DNA from: Theobroma cacao
Taxonomy: Eukaryota > Streptophyta > Magnoliopsida > Malvales > Malvaceae
DNA length: 64,000 bases
Direction: 5' to 3'
Assembly (NCBI RefSeq): GCF_000208745.1
Contig: NC_030858.1
Location: 7,242,335 to 7,306,334 of the forward strand
Under the pieces are notes generated by a model. The model worked only from the letters and a program-made list of their open reading frames with translations, was not told the DNA's origin and made no database searches. Within the stretch, counting starts at the first letter, position 1; each line of letters begins with the position of its first letter. Made by a program: the position numbers and the translations under genes. Below are positions 51,001 through 63,650 of the stretch, in pieces.

Positions 51001-51924
51001 TTAGCAAACCATCTGTACTGATTTTTTATGTCAATTTTTTTTTAAAATAAATAATGGTCAACAACATTAATTGTTCAATTTTTTTATTTTTACTCATTAT
51101 TTTAGAATTTTTTTCCTTCTAATTATATGTGCAATTGATTCTCAAAAAATGTATGCCTTTTTTTTTCAAATATATATAGTTCGTTTTTTCATGAAATAGT
51201 TATTTATTTAATATGACTCGCTTCATTTACGTATTGCAACTATTATTGCATTATTTGTAGATTTAATTATGAAAATGATAGTGCCAACATTAATAATATA
51301 TGTATACAAAAAAATTTTTAGCATCACTTAGATGTTTATCATTCTAAAAATGGAAGAAAAAATTTTGATCTAAAATTCCTATATGCTAATTTATCAATGT
51401 CTAAAATATACAACTCATATATGCTAATATATCAATGTCTAAAATATAAATATGATTTATCACAAGTTTTTTTTTATATTTGTAGAAATTCACATAAGAT
51501 TGAATTTCATCTTTGCTTATCTATTACTTTTAAATGTACAAATTTTTTACATTGAATTTATGCAATCTTGAACTTTTTTCAATATTTTCTGTTTTCTTAT
51601 TATAAAAATGATAATAAAATATTTTTGTATTTTTTTATTGTTAGATATTACATTACTGATATAGTGTTTTCTCACATGTTTGTCTAATATATACATGTTA
51701 TTTTGTTCTACAGTGTTTTGCAGTTTTTCTCAGTGAATATCACATCAACCAGCAATTAAGCACTGTAAAGCTTTCAACCTTACTTCACCTTTTCATTTTT
51801 GCATCCTTTTTTGTTCTTGCTCCCTTTATTTGTTTTTTGACCTAGGTTGTATCGTTTTTGTTTATGTTATTAACGTTTTAAGTTTTCTGTTAAATCTTTC
51901 TTTCGTAGTAATAATTTTGTCTTT
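48043..51924. other. Intergenic stretch and Helitron 5' flank
   Basis: No confident gene. It contains an exon-like fragment at 49426-49550 (listed separately). From about 50100 the DNA is strongly AT-rich. The 5' terminus of the Helitron must lie somewhere before 51925, but several A|TC candidates exist and none could be chosen. Confidence 0.45.
49426..49550 (-). other. Exon-like fragment with internal direct repeat
   Basis: On the minus strand a frame starting MKLIESWFLVRWRPRQ and continuing FGAYSPRNEADRKLRVVV runs to a donor-like CCT|GTAAGTCC. A 23-bp segment (AAATGAAGCTGATAGAAAGC plus flanks) occurs twice, 78 bp apart. No family recognised. Confidence 0.2.
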
Positions 51925-54900
51925 ATGAATAAAAATAAGCGTAGTAAACAAAATAGATCTAACAGGATCAAATTATTGAAAGCTAAAAGATTAAGCAAGA
52001 TAAGGAATTATGTCAGTTCTAATCCTGTTATATCTGAAGGTAACGGTTACTCATTCCAGATGGAAGGAGAATTTCCTCCTCGACATAACAACATGAATAA
52101 TGTTCCCTTAACCCAATGTATCTATGTGCTTATAGGAGGACATGTAATTCTCCATTCTACTACAAATGCTCATGGAGAATTGCAAACAATTCGAGTTGAA
52201 CCTTTTACAGCTATTGCTATGACTAGTTCAACAAATACTTCTTACAGAAAGAGAAAATTTAATTGCGCATCTTCTCTTTCATCTACCTCGAGTTATTTTT
52301 CCCAACAAAATCCTTTAGTTATAACTGACGATTTGTGTCGAACCCATCAGCCTTCTGATTTTGCATTTTCTGCTCCTGGGTCATTAAAGGTCATTGATGC
52401 CGATCTTAATGGTATATTTATCTTTCTTAGAATCCCTCTACACTATACTAGCATCATTTTTTTCCTTTTTTCCATAACATGTAAAACCATACAAACAATT
52501 TGTGATTGAATTTTTCTTTAACCAAAATTATGAAGGTCACATAGAAAACGCTGATTATCGATCCAATAACCATACATCATGTCTTCCATTATCATCTGAA
52601 AAAATCGCTTCTACACATTTACGTAAGTTAAACAATGTTAATAGAAATGTACCCACTTATTTAAAACGTTGTGTCAATATTATCATTAACTAATACTTAT
52701 TATTGTTTTTAATTAATTTATTAGGGAATTGCTTCACAACTTCTTGCTTCGGAGGACCTGATTATCTTTGTCGTTTTTGCTCTGCTCATATGTGGTATGA
52801 AGAAAGAACTAACATATAAAAAAGAACTAGAAATCTGACTTTTAGTCTTTGTTGTCAAGAAGGAATCATTAAAATACCTCTGTTTAAACAAACACCTTCT
52901 TGCTTAGATCAATTGCTTAGTAACGATATAAATCAAACAATAATGAAATTTAAAAATAATATAAGAATGTATAATAGTATATTTCAATTTACATCATTAG
53001 GAGGTAAAATAGATAACTCAATCAACAATAGGTCAGGCCTTTACACTTTTAAAATTAATGGACAACTTCATCATAGAATAGGTTCTCTTCTTCCTAGAAT
53101 TGGTCAAAAACCAAAATTTGCTCAGCTATAGGTCAGTTAAAATCCTCCTACGCAAGTATACGTATCGAATATATAGTATATTAGCAAGCAGGGTATCGAT
53201 CCCACAGGGAATTGATCAAAAACTTTACTAATTACTAAAATTAGAACAATTCAATCTTATCCAAACAATCAAAATTTATTAATTAACTAAAATTAAAACT
53301 AACAAGAAAAATCAAAGTAAATAACTTGAGAAAATATCAAATCAAACAAGCCTAGGATCATAATATCCCTCACATTTCATTTAAATCTTACCTCTCTTAC
53401 TTAAATTATTTCAATGGGTTGAATTGCTAACCTAGAGTCCTAAATTATTTATAAGGGTCTCCCGACTCAACCTATAAAAATATCTATTTTAACCAAAACA
53501 CTATATCCCTATGTAATTTAAAATTAAAACAGACTCATTAAGTTCAGGCTCTAATCTGGCTACATACGGCCTATAGGTATATCCCTATCTTATACGCAAA
53601 TCAATTAATTTGATCATATGTTATCCCAATTTTAGTATACTATAAACTCCCTTTCTCAAGTTTGTTTAGGTTCCTAGATCAATTTAATTGGTGGTCAGGC
53701 AATTAAAAAGCGTTAAGAACAAATTGGAATGAACAATTCAAATCCCATTAAAGATAAGTAAGAAAGAGATTAAAAATTTAGACTACATGTGGTTCAATTG
53801 CAATCTTAGAAAAAGAAATTTAGCTACTCATAATTGTAAAATAAAATAATATTGAATAAATTTCAACCATTGAAAGTATCAAGAAAGATAAAAGCTAAGG
53901 AATAAAACAAAACAATATTTGCCGTCTTGATTTACAAGTTTCAGCCTCAACTTGTAACTTCTTGAATCTCTCAAAAGTTGTCCCCACTAATGTTGTTAAA
54001 ACAGATCTATTTATACTAATAAATTTAACCTAAAGTTTCTTAAGCTGACCTAGGGTTTAATTGGGCTTAAAGGTGTAATAAGAGGCCCAAAAATCAATTA
54101 TCAGTATTTACAAATTTTCATCCCTACACAGTACATCTAGCCATTTTCGACGCGATTTTCTCTATGTTCGAAGCAGAACTGGGCAAAGTAATCGTCATGA
54201 AAGTTGTAGCTCTGTCTCTTAGCTTTCCAATGGTCGAAGAATCGCATCATTTAAAGTTCTGTAGCTCGAGATATGGCCAAAATACAAAAACATACGCAAG
54301 CAGATTCTAGGTCTTTCAACACCTTACTTTTCAAAATTAAGCTAATCACTTTTAATCTTACAAAAAATATAAAACCTAATAAATAATAACTAAAATAAAA
54401 GGAATAACATAAAATTAAAATAATTCACTAAAAATTAACCTAATCATAAAAATAACTAAAAATAATTAAATTATAATTGAAAATTGAAGACTTAGCTAAT
54501 ATTTAATAACAAAATTAGAATAAAATAATTCTATAAAATAGAATTATCACTATATGTTTACGATACTGAAAATGAAATCTCAAATAGACTAGACATTTTC
54601 TCTAATGATGAGAATAACAAATCTATTGATAGATCTATAGTAGAAGGTCTATTAAAAATGCTTGATGAAAATAATCAGATTGTTAAAATTTTTAAGATGG
54701 CTAGAGATAGACTGACAATATCATATTCAACACCTCTTCGATTAAGACTTCTAGAATCCCGTAATAATTTTAAACAAAACTATCAATTACCAACTGCCTG
54801 TGAAATTGCTGGGTTAATAGTTTGTGATTTAGGAGAATGTGATGGCCATCAAAATATAATAGTTGATTATATCAATGAAGGACTTAAACAAATAAGTGAA

Positions 54901-57900
54901 CTACATCCTTTTTTTATGGCCATGTAATACCCTCTTCTTTTCCCTTATGGCGAAGATGGGTTTCCACTTACTATAAATTATGTTCATTCACCAATAAGAA
55001 AAAAACCAAAACTTCAAAAAGTAACTATGCAAGAATATTATGTCTATATAATTCAGCAACGATCTATTGTTAAAAATACATTGTTAAGAGGTGATAGGCT
55101 TTTTCAATAATTTATAGTTGACACATTTACAGCTGTAGAAGAGGAAAGATTATTATATATACGAAATAATAAAAAAAAATTAAGATCAGAATTGTATAAT
55201 GGCTTAAAAGACACATTTGCAAGAGGTGATAACAATGCAACCACTATAAGAAACGTATAGTATTACCTGCAAGTTACAGTGGAAGCCCACGATATTTATT
55301 ACAAAATTATCAAGATGCAATGGCAATGTGTAGGTATTATGGTTGTCTGAACCTGTTCATCACATTCACATGTAATACTAAATGGAAAGAAATTCAAGAT
55401 GCATTAAGTTTGATTCCACATCAAAGACCGGAAGATAGACCTGATATAACTACGAGAGTCTTTAAAATCAAACTATACTATTTAATGGAAGACCTAATGA
55501 AGAATAAACACTTTGGCCGCGCTACAGCCGATATGTCAATTAAACAAAACAAATATTTATTATTTTAAATGAAACAATAAAATCATACTTTTCATGGATT
55601 AATACAAAAGTTTTCATCCTATATGATTCAGTGACTTACACCATTGAGTTCAAAAAACGAGGATAACCACATGTCCATATTCTTCTTTGGCTGCATCATG
55701 ATGACATATTCTCATCCTTAAAAGAAATAGATAAAATGATATTAGCCGAACTACCAAACAAAGACGTTGATCCAATAGCATATCAAGCTATAGTAGATTT
55801 TATGGTCCATGGACCATGTGGCCCATCACAACCAAACTCTCCATGCATGACCAAAGGCCACTGTTCCAAATACTTTCCAAAAAATTTCCAAACAAGCATT
55901 ATTATTAATAAAGATGGTTTCCCAATATATCGGAGAAGAAATATACCTTATAATACAATTATAAAAAATGGTATTGAATTAGATAATAAATATGTAGTAC
56001 CTCATAATGTTGATCTGGTAGTCAAATATCAAGCTCACATTAATGTTGAAATTTGTGGTCAATCTAGAGCCATTAAATACTTATTCAAATACATCAATAA
56101 AGGACCATACCGAGCACGAGTTATCCTAGAAAATTCAAACTCAAACATTGATCAAAATGAACAACAAACGTCTATTCAAATAGATGAAATAAAAACATAT
56201 TTAGATTGTAGATATTTATCAACATACGAAGCATGCTGGAGACTCTTTGCTTTTTCAATACACCATCGAAAACCAACAATTCAAAGATTAGCCATACATT
56301 TACCAGAACAACAAAACATTTACTTTCATGATAATGAAAATTTATCTAGAGTTTTGCATAGGTCAGATATCAATAAAACGACCTTTACTGAATGGATGGT
56401 TGCAAATCAAAATGATCAAAATGGTAGACAATTACTTTATGCTGACTATCCTACTGAATATGTTTGGCATCAACAAGCAACAAAATGGAAGAAAAGGGAA
56501 AAAGGAAGATGTATAGGTAGAAAAAACTATGTACATCCAGCAGTAGGAGAATTGTATTTCCTACGAATGTTATTGAATGTAGTAAAAGGAGCAACTAGCT
56601 ATGAATATATCAGAACAATTGATGGCATTACTTATCAAACCTTCCAAGAAACATGTAATGTGCTTGGATTACTAGGAAATGATCAAGAATGGCATGATAC
56701 ATTAATTCAAGCTTCACAATGGGCTTCGAGTCAACAATTAAGATAATTGTTTGTAACCATTGTCATGTTCTGCCAAGTTGTAAATCCATTAGCACTTTGG
56801 AAAAGTAATTGGAGATTATTTTCAGAAGATATTGAACATAGATTAAAACACGCATTTGGATCAATACAATATACAATTCCAAATAATGATTTAAAAAATT
56901 ATGTTTTAATAGCTTTTGAAGACCTATTCAACAAAAATGGTAGCTCTTTATCTGAATTTAAATTACCTATGCCTAATCAACAAAATCTTTACCATGAAGA
57001 AAATAGGTTGATACATGAAGAAATTAACTATAACTTGATAGATCTCCAACAACTACACCTAAAATTGCTTTCAAACTTAAACCTCGAACAAATGCAAATT
57101 TATCAATGTGTTAAACATTCAATAGACAATGAAGAAGGACAAATGATCTTTGTATATGGACATGGAGGAACAAGCAAGACTTATTTATGGAATGCAATTA
57201 TATCTGGAATAAGATCAACTGAAAAAATTGTTTTGGCTGTTACGTCATCTGGTATTGCATCATTATTATTGCCAAGTGGCAGAACAGCTCACTCAAGGTT
57301 TAAAATACCTCTCAATATCAATGAGTACTCAATGTGTCAAATAAAAAAAAGAACACAACTTGCTAGGTTAGTTCAAGCATGTAGCTTAATACTGTGGGAT
57401 GAAGCACCTATGGTACATAGATATTGCTTTTAAGCTTTAGACAAAACTTTAAGAGATTTACTTGATAGTGATTCAAGTCAAGTACTAAACAAACCTTTTG
57501 AAGGAAAAACTATTCTATTAGGAGGTGATTTTAGACAAATTCTTCCTGTTGTTGAGTCTGAAAACAAAACAGATATTATTAACACTACAATAAATCAATC
57601 ACCATTATGGCACAAATGCAAGATTTTTCATCTTAAAACTAACATGAGACTATTAAAGGATAAACTTGACGAGGAATTCAAGAAAGAAATTGAAGGGTTT
57701 GCACAAGGGTTGCTAAATCTTGGTGATAGGAATTTAGAATCTTTGGCCATGGAAAATGATGGTGACTCAAATTATATAGCATTACCAATGGATTTATTAG
57801 TTCCACTTATGAATGACCCTGTTCAAGACATGATCTTCGTTGTTTATGATAAATTTGATAAATACTATGCAAACCCTGAATATCTCAGACAAAGAGCTAT

Positions 57901-58543
57901 AGTCACTCCTTATAATGAAACAGTTGACATAATAAATGCACATGCACTTGATTTGATACCAGGAATGACAAAAACATACTTTAGTAGTGACTCAATTTCA
58001 CAAGCCAACGATCAAATATCATATCATCAACTACTCTATCTAACAGAATTTGTAAACTCTCTTAAATTTCCTGGAATGCTAGATCATCTACTTCATTTAA
58101 AAGTCAGAGCTATTATCATGTTATTAAGGAATATTGACCAAAATTTTGGTTTGTGCAATGGTACTAGACTCATTATCACACAATTAGCTCAAAATGTCAT
58201 AGAAGCAAAAACCATTTCCAATTTTGAAAGAAACAAAAAAAATTTTATATCGCGAATACTCCTAATCATGAAAAATCATAAATGACCATTCATTTTTACA
58301 AGAAAACAATTCCCAGTGAGGTTATGTTATGGTATGACTATTAACAAAAGTCAAGGCCAAACCCTAGAAAAAATTGGTTTGTATTTACCTAAACCTGCTT
58401 TCACTCATGGTTAACTATATATTACTCTTTCTATAGTTACATCTCGAAAAGGATTGCGAATTTTAGTCACTGATGAGAATGGTCAATCAATTGCTCAAAC
58501 AAAAAATATAGTATACAAGGAAATATTTGATAATTTGCATTAA
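51925..58543 (+). pseudogene. RepHel (Rep nuclease plus PIF1-type helicase), inactivated
   Basis: Start ATG at 51925. The first exons (51925-52411, 52536-52622, from 52725) join in frame and lead into the N-terminal zinc-finger region (DYLCRFCSAHMWYEER, then CC). After the insertion come NLFITFTCN, the HUH site PHVHILLWL (55667 on), and YLFKYINKG with both Tyr codons intact (56078 and 56090). The helicase has a Walker A changed to GHGGTSKT (Ser codon 57173-57175), LILWDEAPM, GGDFRQILPVV and [18 protein letters not shown]. In-frame stops: 52817, 54925, 55108, 55664 (just before HUH), 56743, 57431, 58283 and 58412; frame shifts near 55240 and between 55565 and 55600. Several stops are CAA to TAA changes. 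Ends NLH at 58543. Confidence 0.92.
53126..54554. mobile_element. 1.4-kb insertion in RepHel with CTATA target duplication
   Basis: The RepHel frame reads GQKPKFAQL up to CTATA (53126-53130) and resumes YVYDTENE with CTATA (54550-54554). The 1419 bp between (53131-54549) are foreign and have no coding frame. The perfect 5-bp duplication fits an LTR-type insertion. On the minus strand the insert starts TG but ends CC, not CA, and no terminal inverted repeat is evident. The text near the left end (GGGTATCGATCCCACAGGG) resembles a common plant repeat. Solo LTR or unclassified element. Confidence 0.75.
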
Positions 58544-58914
58544 GGTTTGGATCAATATCTTCTAACTGTTACATTTATTTGTTCAATATTATTTTGTTAT
58601 TTAAATTTCATCAAAATTTATTCAAAATTACATATTGTTCCATACTACCTCTCTTTTTTTTTTCGAGAGGGGGGAGGACACTTATTACACAATGCCTGTT
58701 TTGTTCCAACCATCATTTGTTATATGTATTTGAACCCATATTATTCCATAAAGATCTATTTCTCCAACTTATTCTATTTTTGACTTCTGTCTTATAATTA
58801 CTTTAATTCGTGCTTTTTTACCAATTGAACATATAGTATAACATAAACATTTTACTCTTAAATATCTATTTAATTTAAACTGCATATCCTATTTGCTATA
58901 AATACAGGATAACA

Positions 58915-59144
58915 ATGGCAGATCAATTTCTATCTGACCTACGATCTTTTCAACCAACTACATCAGTCAAAGGAAGGATTGTTCGTCTATGGGAATCAAT
59001 TGATCCAAATCGTCCGAACACACTCCTCAGCCTTGATTTCCTAGCAACTGATTCGCAGGTACACACTTTTTTTAATAATTAAACAACATTTTTCTTTCAA
59101 TATTAGATACCATTCTCTAAGTATTAAACTAAACCCTGTATTAA

Positions 59145-59199
<55 letters not shown>

Positions 59200-62100
59200 N
59201 TTATATATATATATATATATAACACCATATCCTAACAGAGTTTCCTTTGAAATATTTTACAAATAGTTTGGCCATTTCTCAATAACGAAAGAGTATTTAA
59301 CAATTGTATAAACAACAATCAAATTGATATTGCTTTGTAATTATTACTTTTAATTAAATCAAAAGTTAACAAAAAATATTTAATTCTTTCATTCTCTACT
59401 TTTATAAAATATCAAGGTTATTTGGTGCCAACTAAATACCTAATCCAAAATATTAATAACTATAATTTCAAGTTATCATGTGCTCCAATTTTTCCTTAAA
59501 CACTTGACCCTGTCATACTACAACACTAAACTTATTATATAAAAATCTTGACGATATTCTTTTCCATTATTATTTACTATTACAATGATAGGAGAATGTA
59601 AATGATTACCATTTAAACTTTGTACTTTCTTTATATTATAAACAAGCCAGAATGTAGCCTGGTTGGTTAGTAGACAAGTTATGATGGATTCCTATTCCTT
59701 TGTATGGACTCATACAATTTTTCGATGCCATACATATTTTTAAATCTTTCAACCTATATTAATTTAAATTGATTTATATTTTCATTTGGTAGGCAGAATT
59801 TTGAAATATTAACAAAACACTAATTTTTTTGTATTTAAATATTAACAAAACATAGATTTTTGTTTCATTTCAAAATTTACATACTTAATATGTCAAGATA
59901 ATAGAAGTTTGCTTCTATCTTTGTATGCTTGACTATTGAAAAATATTTTTAATATTAAAACTGCATTTTGCATTCTTGGAGTTATAAATTGGTAATAACA
60001 TTTTTAATTCTTCATTCAACAGAGAAATGCATTACATTTTATGGTGAGAACCCCGGACGTGCCACAATTTCGACCTCAATTGAAAGAAAGATCTTTATAT
60101 CGAATCAACAAGTTTCAAACAAGTGATAAAAAGTCCAATTTTAATGCGATTTCTTCAAATATAATTAGGATCTTTAAAAGAAACACCCAAATCCAAGAGC
60201 TTCATGAAGATTTGGCCTCATTCCCTTCATCATATTTTACTTTTGCATCATTTAATCAGCTGAATGCAAGGATCCGATATGATGCTATCTTGACAGGTAC
60301 GGTTAACTCAATTATTTCCTAAATTGCTAAAGCATAATTTCTACAACATTTTTCATTATTAACATTATAATTAGTCACTAACCCCAATTAAAATGATGTT
60401 TAAAAACCTCACAGATTTTATTGAGGCTTTAAAATCGATGACCAATATTGTAAAGGTCCGCTTGCATAACAAAACATGTGACATTAAAAAAAGTGACCTT
60501 TACATTGAAGTTCTCAGGTAAAAAGAAAAAGTCATGAACGCATTTGATATTATGGGTAAATAAATTTCGACATCAAATCTTATACTTGGTATTTTTTTAT
60601 ACAGTGGCGACAATTTAAAAGTTGTTTTATACGTTGACAAAGCTGAAGAGATCAATGAAGACCACTTTCTTGATGAAGTGATCACTTCTGTTATTGTCTT
60701 GGTCGCAACAACCGTGAAGAAATACATGAGTAAGAATATTATTTACTGTTGGTTATATTATTTAATATTTGTGATGTTTTTTTATAACTCTTTACTACTC
60801 TTACAGACACCCTTTACCTTGCATCTTGTTCGGCCACTAAGATATATATTGATCCAAATATACCTAAAACTGCAGCATTTAAACAAAGGTAATATCAATA
60901 TTATAACTATAAATGGCAATTCAAATATAAAACATTAGCTCACAAATCTTTTAACTCACAGATATCAAGAAAAACCATTTAGTGTACAAATCAGAAACAT
61001 GGAAATGGACTCACATCCACAAACTAGAAACAATAGCAACATTAAGGAATCAACCATTGCAGCCAATAATGCAGTTGGCCTAACCAAAACCCAGGTAAAA
61101 GCAAACTTGAACAAACATTTTTCAAAAAAAATTCTTAAACTCAAATATACTAACAATAAATGTATATTGTAGAACATCAAATACAAGATACGTGAAACAA
61201 TTACTGATATTGATTGCAGCAATGGATGGTTTTACAATTCATGTAACGAATGTGGGTTAGTCTTACGATTTTGTGCTGGAAAGTACTAGTGCACTCAACA
61301 TGATAAAAAGACACTGCTGCCAATGTAAGTAAATAATGAACCTCATACATTCTTATTTATCTTTATTTCATAAATTCAATGCTTTCTTAAATTCTTTTTA
61401 TAATATCATATTGAGGAAAAAAAATTTTTGTGGATATGTGGTAATCTAGCTCAAATGGAGCAAACATTCACATACTCTTAGCATTCAAAATCTTAACATT
61501 TTCATCATTTCTTTTGTTCTAGAATATGGATGTTTATGATCAAATATTTTTTTTCTGACATTTTAAAAATCACTGCTAAATCTACTTCAGTTTTCTTCAT
61601 GCAGTCAAAATCTTCATTTTTGTCTTCTTAATAATTAATTAAAACAAATAAATATACATGAACACAAGTTTATGTGTTTTTATATTAATTTTATAAACAT
61701 GTTTATAATTTATTATGTTAGTATTTTAAACATTTTAAAATTATTATTATACAATATATGTCTTTCAAGTATTAATACCTTTCGACTTTATTACCAACTC
61801 CTTATTTTCATTTGTAAAAGACTAAAATTCAATTTTGCAGATATTCCATACAACTGATTATGCAAGATAGCACTGGACAAATGGGATTGGTAGCGTTTGG
61901 TAAAGTGACAGAGAAGTTAGTTGGAGCGAGTATCACAAAACTTGTAACACTCAATACTATCCATCGCATGACATTACTTGGACCTGTCAAGGCCTTGATC
62001 AACCAAACAAGGATATTCTTAATAGGTCTGACGTTAAAAACAGTTAAAACAGGAATTTTAAATTACAAACTGTTCAATTGTGATGTGATAGCAAACCCAG

Positions 62101-62240
62101 AACCTCCCACTTTAACTTCTACAAGCATTGTTGCATCCTCAACACCTCCATTAACAATTGAACAACCAGAGAAGCAGCTCTTCCCATCACCAATCAGCAC
62201 ACAAGTGGTCAGAGAACTTTTCCCGAAAAACACTCCTTAG
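58915..62240 (+). pseudogene. Helitron RPA1-like ssDNA-binding protein gene, one stop
   Basis: Eight exons rebuilt from GT-AG sites: 58915-59058, 60023-60296, 60415-60517, 60605-60729, 60807-60888, 60962-61094, 61173-61324, 61841-62240. They join to 1413 nt, 470 codons. The product resembles replication protein A 70-kDa subunit: an OB fold near the start (VKGRIVRLWESID), central OB folds, then a C-terminal zinc-binding fold (CNECG, C, then CTQH) followed by LIMQDSTGQMGLVAFG. Such proteins are carried by many plant Helitrons and presumably bind single-stranded DNA during rolling-circle transfer. The only break is TAG at 61287-61289, inside the zinc-binding fold between Y and C. All splice sites are intact. 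Intron 1 is nearly 1 kb and contains a TA repeat. Confidence 0.88.
59153..59221. repeat. TA dinucleotide microsatellite
   Basis: About 34 TA units in intron 1 of the RPA1-like gene, with one unresolved base at 59200. The length is likely misassembled or variable. Confidence 0.95.
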
Positions 62241-63347
62241 GAAGGTGCTGCCACCAGCCAAGGAAAAGAATCACCTCAGAAAAAAATACAAAACCAGGTT
62301 AGAATTACAATACAATAAACTTAATTTTATTTATTTGTTCTTCATCTTATTGTTATTACGTTATTTTCTTCTTTTTTCATATAGTTCGAACTACAAGCAT
62401 GAGATAAAAATAATGCATTTTCAAATATATCTATATTCATTTCAATGTTCAACATTTTTAAAATTCACACACATTTCTAGCACTTTTGATAAACGATTAA
62501 TAGCTAAGGTATCAACATTGAAGTTTTAAATAAATTAGATTGTTTCGCACATTTTGAAAGTTACAAAAAAACAAAAAGTCTTTTTTATGGATGATAAAAT
62601 TCTATATTAATGGATGTTAAAATTTGCCTCTTTTAATTGTTCGTACATACACTTTATCAATGCTTGATGTAAGCTGTGTATTACTCATAGAATTTTAACG
62701 TTTTTTGCTTTAGTTCATGAATTGTTGAGATAAAATTTCAAACAATAGATGATATTCCTTAATTGTTCTGACATTGTTTGCAAACAGGGCACACATCGAA
62801 CCAAAACCTTGATGAAAACGCAGCATTACTGAAACTTTTTGTTTGTCTATAGTTACTATTGAATCTTAACATCTAATTGCTAGCTACGTATGAAGATGTC
62901 TCATTCTTTTGTTCGAGGTAGCATGTAATATTACACACTATAACTATATCTTTTTCGTATATGCTTCGAATGCTGGCTGAATATCAAAACACTACTTTAC
63001 CCAACTACATATATTTTGTAACAATAATAATGACATATTTTGTTAAACTTTGCAGAAGCCTTATCCTAATATCTACTTACAGCCACTATTTTTTGTACCT
63101 AACCTAACGATGATGGTGTAAAATTATAATTTGTTGTAATATTACTCTATGTTTTGTGCTCATATCTATATATCTATGCATTGTATTATGACCCTAGATT
63201 ATAATATTCCAAAACTTTCTATTACTGACTATAACATTTTGTATACGTAATTTTTAATACATAAACTTGCTTTTGTCCTCACCTACAAAAATTTAATAAA
63301 ATTAAAAATATCATAAACACAATTATTACAATATGTATTATTATATT

Positions 63348-63362
63348 CGTATGCAACATACG
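63348..63362. repeat. Perfect short hairpin, inverted copy of the terminal hairpin
   Basis: CGTATG-CAA-CATACG. The 17 bases at 63347-63363 match the reverse complement of the terminal hairpin (63622-63638) at 15 positions. Confidence 0.6.
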
Positions 63363-63466
63363 GATACATTTCTATATTTAGTCACGTTTTCATTCTCATA
63401 AGCTATAATGTAGAAAGTTGTGACTTTTATAACATACTTAAAAGGAAGCTTGAGGCTTCTAGACTT

Positions 63467-63606
63467 AACCACGTGGAGGGCAGAGATAGTGAAAAAGAAA
63501 AGATGTTGAAGCAAAGAGAGAGAAAGAAATGAGTACAAATGAGTCAAACTGAACCACGTGAAGGGCAAATAGAGAGAAAGAGAAAAGATGTTGAAGCAAA
63601 AGAGAG
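63467..63606. repeat. Tandem repeat near the Helitron 3' end
   Basis: Two copies with an 85-bp period: one from 63467, one from 63552 that stops near 63606. Both contain AACCACGTG(G/A)AGGGCA and AAAAGATGTTGAAGCAAA. Each therefore carries a CACGTG site. Confidence 0.8.
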
Positions 63607-63621
63607 GGGATGCAAAAAGGA

Positions 63622-63650
63622 CCGTATGTTGCATATGGGTAATATTCTAG
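63622..63650 (+). other. Helitron 3' terminus (hairpin plus CTAG)
   Basis: CCGTATG (63622-63628), loop TTG, CATATGG (63632-63638), then GTAATATT and CTAG (63647-63650), followed by T in the host DNA. Stem of 7 bp with one G-T pair. This is the standard form of a plant Helitron 3' end. Confidence 0.8.

Larger units (their letters stand above)
62241..63621 (+). other. Non-coding 3' part of the Helitron
   Basis: AT-rich DNA without a supported gene between the RPA1-like stop and the terminal hairpin. It contains the short hairpin at 63348-63362 and the 85-bp tandem repeat at 63467-63606. Confidence 0.5.
51925..63650 (+). mobile_element. Large decayed Helitron with RepHel and RPA1-like genes
   Basis: Helitrons are rolling-circle DNA transposons. 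Plant autonomous copies carry a RepHel gene and often an RPA1-like gene, both seen here in the same order and strand. The right terminus at 63650 has the standard form: a hairpin, a short spacer, CTAG, and T as the next base. The left coordinate given is only the RepHel start codon; the true left end lies further left. Without the 1.4-kb insertion the visible part is about 10.3 kb. RepHel is inactivated, so the copy cannot move itself. Confidence 0.9.

Noticed and set aside
63448..63461. GAAGC-TTGAG-GCTTC followed by TAG as an alternative Helitron 3' end
   Set aside because: The CTAG overlaps the stem with no spacer; the end at 63650 has the proper hairpin, spacer and following T.
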